Of a stretch of 64,000 bases of DNA, positions 50,470-62,639 are shown one piece after another; within the stretch, counting starts at the first letter, position 1, and each line of letters begins with the position of its first letter. The notes below the pieces were generated by a model. It was not told the origin of the DNA, made no database searches, and worked only from the letters and a program-made list of their open reading frames with translations. This stretch comes from Dromaius novaehollandiae (lineage: Eukaryota; Chordata; Aves; Casuariiformes; Dromaiidae): the NCBI RefSeq assembly GCF_036370855.1, contig NC_088113.1, positions 21,100,501 through 21,164,500 of the forward strand. Reading direction: 5' to 3'. The translations under genes and the position numbers were made by a program.

Positions 50470-53400
50470 ATGAGGTTCTTGTTTCTAATGCTTTTCAAGG
50501 CAGAGTACCTGTCCTGCCTCCTGCTATGGGATTTGGTTGCTCTGTGGCAATTGATATTTCGGTATTTGGTTTGAAAACTCACTCTCCACCCAAACTTCCA
50601 GAGGAAAAAGTATGTGTTTTCAGTAGCTACTCCTGGCTGGGTAACTGATTGTATTCCTGTTGAACAGGTGCTAGTCCACAGACAGGAATCAGAAGGAAAT
50701 TGGATTTCAAAAGATCATGAAGCATTTCCTAATAGAATCTGAGGGGAAAACACCATTAGCAGATAATAGAGAAGTATGATAACACTGGAGGATGCTCATC
50801 CACATGCAATAGCCCATGTTTACTTAGACTAATGTAATAGTCAGTAGGTCTCTGCACATCATGGGGAAAAGAAATCAAGCATTTTTGATTTCAGAAAAAA
50901 AAGAAATGTCTTTGGGTAGAAAGCATTGAAGGTCTTAAATCTCTCAAACACCCATTTTTCTTTTCCCAGCAGTAGATGTTGTTAGTAGCTTATTAGTTAT
51001 TACTAGCTTTCCCAGGACTAATGGAAGTTATATCGCTGTTAAAGCATGGGTGATAGATGGATGAACTTAACCACTGATTATCTGGAAGGTGAGGGCAATA
51101 TCCTTTTCTGCATTTCCATTTAAAGGTAAGAATAATTAAATATCTGCATGGCCAAGCCCTTGGTTTTCAGCAGCATCACAGTGGGATGTTGCGGAGAGGA
51201 ATCCTCAGACATGTTTTAGCTGCCTCTTACACAATGCAGTCGAACACACTGGACCCTTCAGTTGTCCCAGTTCATGCAATGAACTTTTCCTTGTGCTGTG
51301 TTACATGTGAAATCTGCTATAGGGCACACTTATCACATGGCCTGTCACGGCTTGTGTAACTATGAAAGTGTTTGGGGTGGGTGAAAGTCGACAGCCACAC
51401 CGAAGACCAACATTTCAGCAAATCCGAAGGGCTCGTTTGCTTGCTAGGCCCTATGTGATGTGCAGGCTGATGCGCGATGGTGGGACTGTGCTTTCCGAAG
51501 GCCTTTCACCTGCTCATAACATGGACTGTAGTCAGCCCCAGGGTGGAGAAGCTCCCTCTTGAGCAACATGCGGAGTGGCAGTCCTGTCGCAAGCTAAACC
51601 AAGCAGGGCGAGAAGTTTGAGGCTGGATGTAAGCACCAGGGAACAACGTGGGTGATCGGATTGTACTAATAAGCAAGGAGAAAACTTGAGGCACCTCTCC
51701 TTCGGCGCTCTGATGCCTGGTACGCCGTCCAGGCTGGTGGTGGGGTTCCTGCCAGTGCAGCTGGGGTTATGTGGCTCACGCTAACCCGCGGGCAGGATGA
51801 CCAGCTGTGCAGCCCCCTTGACACCTGGACAGCCACATAGGCCATTAGATCTCTATTCGCTGCTTTATGCTATCTGGGATTACTAGATTGGGCAATCAGA
51901 AGCATGTGAGCATGGCCTCCTCATCCAGCATTATTGCAGGAAGGGATTTGTTTATATGAAGAAGGTTTTGTCCTGGTTCCAAAGCAAACACCTATTGTAC
52001 AGTAAGTAAAGTTTAGCATCTCTTTTGCACACCCTTTTAGCAAGCACTTCTGTGTACTTTCCGGTTTGCTGGGGCGGGGGTAGGGAGGATTAATTTTGTT
52101 GGCATACTAGCAGAATAATCTGTGATCTGTCACTGTCTCAGGGTTCTGTTTGACTTGAAAAAGAAAATACAGCTGGAAGTGTGTAATTAGAGAGTATGCT
52201 TTCTCACAGAGCTGGGGGCAGGAGTGCGTGAGCCTGTGGAATCCCGAGGAGAACTGGGAAACCTTCTCAGCCTTCTCTGAAAACAGCATTTCCTTTTGGG
52301 GCCTGGAGTCTGTTGCGTCATTTGTAGCACCAGGTTCAATGGGAAGGAGCAAAGGAACCTTTTCCAAAGAAAGAGGTAGCAATTCCTTAGTGTAGCAAGT
52401 AACTTCTGTAACTTGTAAATCTAATACTGTGAATCACTAGAGGGACCTAGAGCAGGACACCGAAAGTCAAATTCATAAAACCCGGGTCCTGTCAACAGTG
52501 GAAAAAAACCAATTACACGTGCCTTTTGCAGCGTGCCAGCACCTCCTTGTGCTGGGCGAAGGGTTTAGGCTGGGGAAGCTGTGTTATGCTGGAATTGATG
52601 ATCTTGATTTCCTGAAAAGGACTTGTGCTTGTTGAGAAGGTGTTTTGTGTCTGTTAATAACTGTGCTTTATCACAGGTATTGTTAGTTGGATGCTGCTGC
52701 GTCCTGCCTGTTGTCTTCTGGCTGACTGGCACCGTTGCCCTGGCTGCTGGGGAGTCCAGGAGGAGGAATGGATGAAGATGTGTGCTTTGAGCATTTAACT
52801 TTGTGTCCTAGTCCATTCGCATGGGACCACCCCTTCAGTAATCATGAGTCCATCACGGGTCTCTAGAATATCATAACTAAAGCTTCCCTCTGCCCGTTAC
52901 AAATCAGGGTAAATTACCCTTGATTTATAATGCACACCAACTAATCATCAGGCTCTGTCCACACAGTTACGTCTTTCTTTACTGTTCATCCGTGAAGTGC
53001 TTGGAACAGCCTGTTAGCCCTGTCCTCTGAGCTGACATCAGGGGACTAACCGCCTGGCTGTACTTTGACATCTGCTCAGTGCTGGTCCACAGCAAATGGT
53101 GGAAAACCTTAGGCTCGTGTCCGTGTTTGGGAAGGCGAGTTTCAGGTTTGACTTGTCACCATTTGCTACTTACTTTGGGCAGCTTGTGGGTAATTAGGAA
53201 CAAGCTCTCTGATCACAGTATTTTCCTGTGGTCTTTTGGGAAGATGAAAATTCACTCTGGGAGCTTGTTATTCACTACTACTTAGTCCATACTTCTCTTT
53301 CTGTAGAAGACATGTATTTGGCAGTACAGCCCCATGTAACTTAGGCTATCAGCGAAGGAGGAGGAAAATGGAGCAGTCTACAAGTGATAAGCTGAATTTT

Positions 53401-55725
53401 CACCTAACACAAGTGGCGTAGCTCCAAGGAAATCAATGGAATGAGGTTGTGCTATAATTGCTGAGGATCTGTCCTGAGGACTTGGCAAATATTTATGGAT
53501 AATTTGTATATCTGAAGAAACTGGAATCTGTATGAAAATCATTTTCTGCCTGAAAATGAGAATGGATTTCTGGTAAATGTTCTTTTCCAGTGAATAATGT
53601 GACCAGGCTGGGAAGGGCTGACTCTGCTCTGCCTGGGCTGTGCAGGAGACAAAGGGCTGCTCCAGCTCTTCCTCCAGAAATGCCCTTGAAAATGTTCCAT
53701 GTTTTTGTAACCTTGCACTTGGGGAGGACTCTCCTGGGGCAGGCTGGGATGGTGGTTTTGGCCAAGGGAGACTTCTAGGATCGGTTTTGAAGGTGACAGG
53801 TAAGTCGTGCCCCGCAGGAGCCGAGGCTTGGGCTGCACCTTGGGCAGAGGTGAGACAGAGCCCGGCTGTCCCTGGCGCCCTCTTGGGAAGGAGGGCTTCC
53901 GAGAGCACGTTCCTCAGGTCCGGGCACCCTGGCACGGGCGGGGAGCTGCCAGCTGCGCTCTTCTGGGAAGCGTCCTCCGTGGAGGCTGGAGGAAGGGTCT
54001 CACCTGTTTATTTCTCCGGTGTTTGAACCATTTAGCTGTTGTGTGACGTTCTACGTACATTAGTAAGGAAGGGAAGCTTTGCATTGCTAAGTGAATCTTC
54101 CTGCTGGAGTCTTGGCTACTACACAAGAAAATTAGGGATTTTGTTTTTGCCAAAGACACTAATACAAATGCTGTTTTTCGGCTTTTTTCTGGCTTTTTTT
54201 TTTCCTCCCCCCCAGGTTGAACCCGAAGTGACTGCTTGGGAAAACACTGGCCACCTCCCGAGGCTGCAGCCGTGCTGTAGGACAAAGGGGGTTCCTAAAT
54301 CGGGTGGTGCGAGGGAGAAGCAGAGCTGCCAGTCCTCCAAGATAAAACAGGTCTGCTTCTGAAGCAGTTGCTGATCTCCAGGTAGGACTTGTGTGGGCAT
54401 GGCCGTGGCGATAGGAGTTTGGATATGCAGCTCCTGTGAACCCAGCCGTATCCTGAAGATGCAGAGCAGTGTGGTTAAGCCTAAAGCCAGAACATCCTCT
54501 GGCAAATAAATAAATCTTTCTACAACTGTAGCTTATTCCTTCTGGGGAACTGGTTTAAGATTTATTAGCCAAAGAATAACGGTTGTAGCTCTACCAGCAA
54601 ACTGTATTAGGTACAGTTCCCGCTATTGCCAAATTCAGGCGTTGAAATCATTAGTCAGGTCCCCAAGCTGGGCATATAAACCTTCAGGTTTTTTCCTCCT
54701 TGTAATAAATCAGCTTGGCTTGTTTTGTTTGCTTTCCTATTTCTGAGCCTTTGAAATATGAGGTTTTCAAGTGCTTTTCAGCAGCTCCAAGGGCTAGAAA
54801 TGACGTGCATAATTGTTGCAAGTGAAAGCAGATGTATGTGTAATTAATATGGTTTCATGGACTGGGATATTAAGTGAGACATCACCATCATAGTGCTCGT
54901 GAAAATTACAGAGTTAGCAACAACGGTGCTCTTCCTGGGCATCAGCAGAGCAATGAAATTATCCTGAATGTCTGGAGAAAGTTGCCAATAGCATCCAATA
55001 ATCAATTAAATCTTGCCACAACCTGATGTGCCCATGTGCTCCCCAGCAATGCCTCTGCCTTGCTCTAAAGCTGCCTTATCATCCCAAGGTTCAGTTTTGG
55101 AAACCGACGTCTGTTTGTGTTTCCATTCCTTATTTTTTTCTTTTGGTTTGCTTGAGCAGCCTCTTGAGTCCATTGCAGAGACATGTCTGGGCCTTTTGGT
55201 CTGTATGGTGGAGTACTGAGGTCAGTGACAAAAGCACCTACTTGCTCCCTTTTAGTGCTCAAACGTGCAGAACCCAGTGTGCAAATACCTCTGTGTACAC
55301 ATAACATTGCATGCTTTCTCTGTGTGTGAGCTTTGTCGAAAGCATATTTTCTGAAAATATAATTGGCTTCAAGTCTGAAATTAGAAACCATTGTGCAGAT
55401 AGTGATTTCTTTTCTTTTTTCTGACCCAGTGAAAAACTAACCAACTGCCATGTTCCCATAGTAACACTGCTAGAAATGGAAGAAAAGCAGATAAAATATT
55501 TCTTGCTAGTAGGTGCCTTGTTCTCCTGCAGCTGAGAACTATGGGGCTGTTTTACCATCCTTAAAAATCAGTGGAATTTTCATTCTTCCTCAATTAAATA
55601 TGAAATCTGGACTCCTATACTGGTACCAGTCCTCAGCAAGGAGAAATTCATCTATCTTTAGGTGCAAAACACTGAGGGAACAAAAAGTCAGTAATCATAC
55701 CAATAAAGGCAGTATTAAAGAGAAT
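50470..55725. other. Convergent intergenic spacer between OCX36 candidate and TENP
   Basis: No gene is recognised. The 185-residue minus frame at 53378-53935 and the frames around 54.0-54.5 kb overlap open frames on the other strand and lack family features. One splice-preceded frame at 52677-52775 (acceptor TTTATCACAG) reads as a hydrophobic segment followed by SRRRNG and a stop. It is unrecognised and isolated. Confidence 0.5.
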
Positions 55726-55727
55726 TA

Positions 55728-55733
55728 TTTAAT
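55728..55733 (-). terminator. Possible polyadenylation signal ATTAAA of TENP
   Basis: The minus-strand ATTAAA variant lies 242 nt past the TENP stop codon. No canonical AATAAA was seen closer on that strand. Confidence 0.35.
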
Positions 55734-55974
55734 GAAAGTATGGAACGTGGTTACAACCCATCTTGTCTGTGCAACAAAAATTCCAACAGCAGGACTGGAA
55801 GAGAAAGTCACTAGTGCAATGCCATTATTATCCTAAATACAAGAAAGCATTGTTTTCGTAAAGAAAGAGAAAAGGATTTTTAGCATTGCATGTAGTAAGA
55901 AAGCTTGGTTTAAGAGTCTGTAGAACAATTTTGCCACTGTTTTTCTCCAGGCACAACAAATTGGACAGCATGCT

Positions 55975-58900
55975 TCAGCCCGTGATGATCTGCCCTCCAG
56001 TTTTAGGCTGCAGCTTGAGGTTACAGGGGATCAAAACATAGTCCTAAGCAGAGGAAGGAACAAGGGTGAGTGACGTGCTTACACAGTCCATTTTAACCTG
56101 CAGGCAGTATTCTCCCCGCAGGCCAGTGCTCCTTCTCATGTGCGTTTTTTGCTCATATTAGTGTGGTTAGAGGAGAAATCGTATTTAAAGCAATGAAACT
56201 TGGTCTGTGACTTAGCAGTACTAGAGGAGGAGGTTCAGACTTATTCTAGAGCCAAGAGATAAATGTCCCTCCTGGATTCCCTGGGGCTGTGAGGCGTCTC
56301 GGGGAGACCCGGTCAGGAGGGAGGAACCTTGAACTGGCTCAGCAGCTTCTCCCACAGACTGGCACCAACCAACACCTCCTCCGGGCTGGCGGAGGTCTGC
56401 GATAAAACCTCTGATCCCGCCAGCCGGCTCCTTGGCCAGAGCCGCGCACAGGGGCTCTGCGTGCCTCGCCGGGAGCACCAGCCCGCGCAGCGCTGCCCCT
56501 CCGACCGTCCCCGCGGGCACCGACCTGGCGGGGCACGGCTGCATCTGCCCTGGAGAGGGAATACTCCCTGCTCGCTCCAAGGGCATTAAATCAAATACAG
56601 CAGGAAACATCTTAAATGTCTGTTTTCTTACCTTGTGAATGACGACGTTGACGTCAGTATAGATAAAGTTGGGCACGTGTGGCAGGTATATTCCTTCACT
56701 CAGGACCGCTAGGAGAAAAGAGGGAAAATACCGAGTTCAGTGCTGCCTTCGTTCTTGTTTCATGTCACGTGCCAAAACCTTGCAGGACTGAGGTGCTGCT
56801 CCCAGCAGTCCAGGTTGGCAGCCCCAAGCCCTGACGAGCAGTCACAGGTCCTCACCATTCATCTGAGCCAGTATCTCCTCACGAATTGTAGACAAAAATA
56901 ATTCCTTTAGTAATGCATCCTGCCAAAGGGAAAATCCACACACTGAACTGATTTACTGTGCGACTCTAAAGCAAGAGGAGAGAGAGGCAAGGACAAGCAA
57001 GGAGAAGAGGTCCAGGCTTTTGCAGCACGGCGCGGGAGACGTGGGTCGTTGCCTGCAGCAAGACACCAAGCCCCGGTGCGAGGGGGCGGCGTGGCCGTGC
57101 TCGGAGAGGTGGGGCCCAGCTCGAAGCTGGGCTGCAGCTAAGCAGGCACCTACCGGCACGGGACCCACGTCAGAGGCAGCCAGGCTGAGCTCAACGTCCC
57201 TGTAAAACAAGCCAACAGTGGCACAGGAATTGCTTGGAGGCCTTTCGGACAGGTCACCAAAGCAGGATTTCCATCAGAGGCTTAAGTTCAGTAAGAAGCG
57301 GCTTGCACGGGGCTCTGAACGTGATGGCCAAGTTCAGTGCCCGCTCAACAGCTTTCTCTAACTGGGCTCAACCGAACTGCGTGAACGTGCCGGGGCTGCG
57401 GGCCAGCCGCGACGGGCACTGCCAGCTTCGGTGGCGGCAGCAGGGGCTGCGGCAGCCCGGCAGGCGTGAGCCGGGCCGGCACGCGCCGTGGGTGCGAGCG
57501 GGGTGGTGCGAGCGTACGCTTTCACCCGTGGCTCTGTCCGTGCCGTGGCCGGAGCAGGCGGAGGCGGTGACCGTTAGCACGCGTCGGTGGCCTGTTCATG
57601 CGTGTGCTGCGTGCAGGGGGAGGTGGAGGGAGAGGGATGCAATTTCTGTTTTTCTCTCTAAACATGTTACTGGAGTGTTACCATTTCCCTTGGAATAGAG
57701 CTACCTCGACACTGTTCAAATTATAAAGGAAAAGAAATTCCTTGGGCCGCTTTGCCTCTCCTTCCCTGTGCTACTGGGGTGTGTGTGCCCTTCAAGGACT
57801 CGGCACGTGACGGGGTTCATTACTCTATCGCTGCCGCAGAGATCATCATCTTTACGTCGGTGACGCTGAGGAGGAGTCCTGCAGACATATCCTGCAAGTA
57901 GAGAAGAGACGGCAGAATCACAGTGTGAAGCAAACTACCCCGTTTCAGCTGTGAATGCTGGGGTGCGAGGAGCCTGTCGTCGTATCACCGCCGGCAGCAC
58001 GCGTCTCCGCTCCTGTGCTGTGCGGTGGGGACAAACGCTGCTTGGGACTGTGAGCGCTGTGACAGGCGGAGGCTACAGTCAGCCCATTTGTAACGGCTGT
58101 AATCAGGTCAGATTCTCGTTAAAGAAGCGTGCTCCGCACCACGTGCGGCTGGGAGGAGCTGGGCACGGCTCGCGCTGTGCTCGGGCTCCGCTTACCACGC
58201 TCACGCTCAGGACGTTCTGGGAGGCCGGCGAGCCCACCCCGACGTGGACAGTGAGGAAGAGCTTCAGGGCGGCCTTGCCTTCCTCCAGCAGCACGCGCGG
58301 CGAGCTCCTGAACGTGGCTTTCAGCCTCACGGGCAGGTCCTCTCGGAACAGGGAGCCGATCTGCGGCAGAGCCCCGGAGGGGGTTGTCGTCGCGGCCGGC
58401 ACCGTTGGTTCCCCGCGGCGCTGGGGCCGACGAGGCGCCTTGCCCGAGCCGGTGCTGCGCCTCGCCGCGGGACGCGGGACGCACCTGGGAAATCTTCTGC
58501 GCCACGGCGGCGGTGGTCAGCGGGCTCTGAAAGGCACGATGCGGCTCGTTACCTGCCTGGAGGCCTCCGGAGGCGTCGCTTTGTGTTTCTGGGCTCCCGG
58601 CCGTGCCGTGGGCCGGCGGCCCGTGCCGCGCGGTTGTCACGCGGGCAGGAGCTGGGGGGGCCCGGCGTGCTCGGACCCGGCCCCACGCTGCGGGGAGCGG
58701 GGCTGCCTCGGCAGCGGGACGGGGCGGTGTCCCCCCAGACGCGTGCTTTTCCCTCCCCGCTTGCGCCGCTCACCGACGCGGTCACGTTGAAGGCTCCGTC
58801 CTTTGCCAGGGCGAGGAAGAGGCTGGTGTAGTAGTGCTCGGACAAGGCCAGGGTGAGGTGGGACGCGCTGGCGCTCGCCGCCTCGGGCATGGAGAAGGGC

Positions 58901-61900
58901 GCGGGGCTGACCGGGAGGGGCAGCGCCGTCCCCGCCGCGAGGAACACCGTCTGCGAGGGACACGGGAGGAGAGGCGGCGTCGGGGGGTCTCGGCACCGGC
59001 AGTGCTGCGCGGGGCTGCCCGGCCCGGGGCGGAGCAGGGATGGATGGGGCCCCCCTGCACGCGCTCGGCAGCTGCCGCGCCGGAGGGTGGGATTAGGAGC
59101 GGGGCTCGCGTGGACGTTGGAGAGCAAACGCTTACTTGTAGAGACACGGTGATTCCCTGCTCGGAGATCACGGGTGCGGCCAGGGGCAGGTACTGGAGCT
59201 GGCAGCTCGCGGTGACGGGGAGCTGAGCTGCGAAGCGGAGGGGAGCAGTGATGGAAGATTACATCTGTGACGCTTCTGGACTTCCCAGATTTGCAGGGAC
59301 AGATACAGGGAGGAAAAGCGGAAAAGATGGTTTTGGTTTTACTGGCGCGCCCCCCCCCCCCCCCCCCCAATTGTCCGATGCATCTGGAATAGGAACGGGA
59401 GAGACAGCTCGTTTGACAGCCGTTGCGGTCCGTTGCTGGGAAGATGTGGTCCAGCTGTGGACAGCCCGCGGTCACGGAGCCGCTGCCGTGTCTGCTGCAG
59501 GCTGGGGGCCTGGGCCGTTTCGAGACCCGGCTTCAAAGCGAGCCCTTTCGCCGTTTATCCGTCGCGAGGCTGGAAGCCAGAGTGTGCTCACCTGTCAGAG
59601 ACGCTAGTAATTCATTTGGCAAAACGAGCAATTTGGAGACTTCCAAGCAAATCTGTGGAATAAGGAACAAAACAAAATGAGAGGTGGTAGATGAACATGG
59701 GGGGGCCACATCAGGCGTCCACCAAACAGCCCCTGTGTCGGGCTCAAGTTTCCGCACTGGCCAGACTAAACGCTAGACAGGAGCTGTTTTTTCCCCTCTG
59801 TGGTGGCTCTGCTCTTCCAGGTCAGATCTGCTTTTAGAGGAAAAATGATAGTGTTAAATTCTTCAAATGGCCTCTGCTCCTTTTGGCCTGCTTGCAGGGG
59901 ATGGTGGGGAGCATCTAGCAAGGACAGGTTTTGTAAGTACCAGGTTCACTAATGCTAATGGAACCGTACAATTTTGTTGTCTCCTATCTTATGTCTTTAC
60001 AAACTTTATCTTACCTTATCGACATCAATCTCCTTGTCCGCCTCCGAACTAAGAGACTCGCTGGATGAAAACAACAAAACGGAAGATGTTAGGTGGGAAC
60101 GAGCTCAGCCGGGTGAATGGGAGTATCTTTTGATCTGACCTAACAAGCATCCCGAGACGTTATTGTGATTATGTTGTATAACATATTAAACTATTACAAC
60201 AGTTCAGAACCCTAAAGCACTGCAGAACTGTCATCGGACCTGCATTCAAAATGTTCATGCCACAGTACTTAAAAAGATCTGCTTGCTTATTGGAAAACTA
60301 AACTCTTAAAATAGGCCAATAAAATTTAAAAACCCTGAAAGCAGAACGAAGTTTCTCTCATGAAGATAAAGGATTCGTGTTAATCTTTATAAGCTTTTAG
60401 GGCATTGGTGGGTCAGTGGTCAAATCACCTTTGTGTGTAAAAAATATTTCTCACTCAGCTTCTTCTTTTACCCTGTTTATCCAGATCCCATACTTGCACA
60501 GCATCCCGTAAGCCTGAACGAAGAAAAGCTGTGGAACTGACCTTTCTGTCTCCTCGGTGCTCTGCACTTCTTCCACGGTGGGCTTGCAGGCAGAAACTGT
60601 CAGCTCCAGGTTCCCTTCAGGATTCCTTTCCACGTGGAGGTCTGCTAGGATGGACAGTCTCACCACCTTGGAAGTCGAGCTGTGCGAAGAGAAGAGACGC
60701 AGATGGACCGGAGCACCGGGGCCTCCCGAGTCGGGGCTGCTCCTGCTCCCGCTCGTTACGGAGCTGCCTGCTCCCACGTGCAGATTTCCCTCGTTGGACT
60801 TGGCTCCGTTGCTCCACGTGGGAGCTGGAGGGGTTGGCTTCGCTTCGAGCCCCATGGCTGGGGGTAAGAGACAGCTAGTGAGGTGTTTCCCCATGGCAGC
60901 CCCTCCGTTCCCAGTACTCACGGGGAGACTGCGATGCCGAGGTCTGCATCGATGCTCAGCCGCAGCCCAGCCTCAGGGATGAGCAACAAAGAGAGGTCAA
61001 CAACTTTGACGGAGTCAATTTGGTTCCTGCTCAAGTGGAAATGGAGGTGTTAGGAGAATAGCACAGAGCCATGTGCAATCCCTAGTTGCGCTTCCAGTGG
61101 ACAAACACCAGAAGTCTGTGGGATCTGTGCAGTGCACAAGTGAAACGGTGCCTCAAAGTGGCACCTGAACTGCTGCTGTTAGATCTCAAACACCTCTCTG
61201 TCTTGGCCCAAGAAGCAGCTATATGGGATATAAAACGCTCAGGTCTGGGTAAGAGGCCACAGGGTGTCTCTTGGTCTTGGAGTCTAATCCAGGCCATTGC
61301 CTGAAAAAACAAGTTAGTAAATCCTATAGCCAGGCACGTCCTATGCACAGCTGCTGTGAATTCGAAAGAAAACTGGAGTGAATTTGTTTTCCTACTAATA
61401 GCACTTGTCTTGCTGACCATCTGCTCACATTTTCCCTTTTTCTGTTTTAGTGCAGTGTGCTTTCTGAATCTGAGCTCTTTTCATTCAGTTTTCCTGCTTG
61501 GTTTAGTGGCTCAAGCTGAAACAGCTGCAATGAAATTTGTTGGTCCTGCTGCCTAAAGAAGGGAGTCCCAGCTGCTCATCTTGAATCCCAGCATGCTCCG
61601 GTAAGAACGTCGCCCATCGTCTCTCCGGAGACAGGAGCTCTTCTCTAAAGTGATATTTAAAATAGGCATGTTGATTTCCATGAGGATTTTGCCCTTGCTG
61701 GGGCAATGCCTTTTGTAACGATAGTCCAAATGTTCTGGTTAAACAGCAGCATGAACTTGTGGTGTAACGGGAAAGCCTCAACAAGGCAGAGCCGTGGACT
61801 CACCTGGTGGGTTTTGGGGAGCCAAGAAGCAGATCTGAGACGCTCCGGCCTGTTAGGTCCTGCACTAGGATTGTCTCCACATGCTGTTTTGAAACTTCAG

Positions 61901-62293
61901 CAACTGTGCGATAGGGCAGATATTTTATTAGACCTTCCTGAATGTGTGGTCTCATGGGCAGAACAGGGACTGGACTCTGTCCAGGTGACACGTTTCTTTC
62001 TCATAAATCCTACTGTTACTAGCTATAGAAAGAGGATAATGAAAATGAGCTAATAAAAGGCGTAAGTTAATGGTGACGGTTGAGTCAAAAGTATTTGGTG
62101 AAGCATTCCATTATCTGATTGAAAGAAGCTTCTGCCTCCCCTCCTTACTGGCAGCAGTTTGCGAGACGTGGAGTCTGTACTTACAGTAACTCAGTCCCGA
62201 TGGGCTGAGTATCCCGCCGCAGTCAGGAGACTTGGTGGTGAGAGCTGGGGCCAGGAGGCTCAGGACGATGCCCAGGATGCAGATCTTCCCCAT
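55975..62293 (-). CDS. TENP: TENP, BPI-fold egg-white / neural precursor protein
   Basis: Exons in transcript order: 62293-62185, 61903-61804, 61026-60922, 60679-60542, 60060-60015, 59652-59592, 59227-59136, 58950-58774, 58526-58485, 58360-58196, 57891-57824, 57199-57154, 56919-56856, 56708-56632 and 56043-55975. All junctions are GT-AG and in phase. The sum is 1359 nt, 452 residues. Signal peptide MGKICILGIVLSLLAPALTT is followed by KSPDCGGILSPSGLSY. Other landmarks are FSMPEAASASASHLTLALSE, SSPRVLLEEGKAALKLFLTV, VELSLAAS and YTDVNVVIHKDYVL, all diagnostic of TENP as I know it from chicken. C136 (exon 4) and C168 (exon 6) are the family disulfide pair. TENP is a secreted BPI-family protein found in egg white and transiently in neural precursors. 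It is intact here and convergent with the OCX36 candidate. Exons 8-10 lie in GC-rich sequence, which explains the long antisense frames there. Confidence 0.95.
59350..59368. repeat. C19 homopolymer in a TENP intron
   Basis: Nineteen C on the plus strand (G on the TENP transcript) lie between exons 6 and 7 of TENP. Runs of this kind are prone to length error in assemblies. Confidence 0.95.
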
Positions 62294-62301
62294 GCTGGTG
62301 C
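62294..62301 (-). other. TENP: 5' UTR part of the TENP leader exon
   Basis: The acceptor TCCTCTTCCAG ends at 62302. Eight nucleotides (GCACCAGC) then precede the ATG, so the start codon is at the head of the second transcript exon. The upstream in-frame ATG at 62320 lies in the intron and is not the start. Confidence 0.7.
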
Positions 62302-62563
62302 CTGGAAGAGGACGATGCACACGGCAGCCAGGTCAGGGCAGCACGGCCTCGGCCCGGCAGATCGAGGCAGGGAGCGAGAGGATGGACTAGGACTCTGGCT
62401 CCCAGGTAGGGTTTGCGGTCCTGAGCTGGTCAATGGAGGCTTCTCCCGAGAAGGGCTGTGGGCAGCGCTTGAAAGAGTCATGGCTCCTCTGGTTCACCTC
62501 AAACTGAGCTTCCTTGCAGTTTCTTTTCAGCTTTTGTTAAAAAAATAAATGTGTGGTTCTCAC

Positions 62564-62598
62564 CTAGTCCCTGAGGACTTGAAGATACTAAAAGAAGG
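62564..62598 (-). other. TENP: 5' noncoding exon of TENP
   Basis: The exon ends GGGACTAG|GTGAGA at 62564 on the minus strand. Its 5' end is estimated about 30 nt after the TATA box. It contains no ATG. Confidence 0.55.
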
Positions 62599-62623
62599 CT
62601 CAGGCTTGAAAACCTCCTGCAAG

Positions 62624-62629
62624 TATATA
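62624..62629 (-). promoter_or_regulatory. TENP: TATA box of TENP
   Basis: TTATATAC on the minus strand is positioned about 60 nt before the donor of the noncoding exon. The TATA, short noncoding exon and leader exon layout matches the OCX36 candidate. Confidence 0.6.
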
Positions 62630-62639
62630 AGCTGGAGTG

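Noticed and set aside
53378-53935. 185-codon minus-strand frame
   Set aside because: Overlaps three open frames on the plus strand, has no domain or splice pattern, and is moderately GC-rich.
57951-58831. Long plus-strand open frames (up to 279 codons) at 57.9-58.8 kb
   Set aside because: They are antisense to TENP exons 8-10 in GC-rich sequence, where stops are rare.
58549-59475. 308-codon minus-strand frame
   Set aside because: It runs through introns of TENP and includes exon 8 only in part. The spliced model with correct phases explains the coding part.
62318-62320. Upstream in-frame ATG for TENP
   Set aside because: It lies in the intron before the acceptor at 62302; the signal peptide begins cleanly at 62293.
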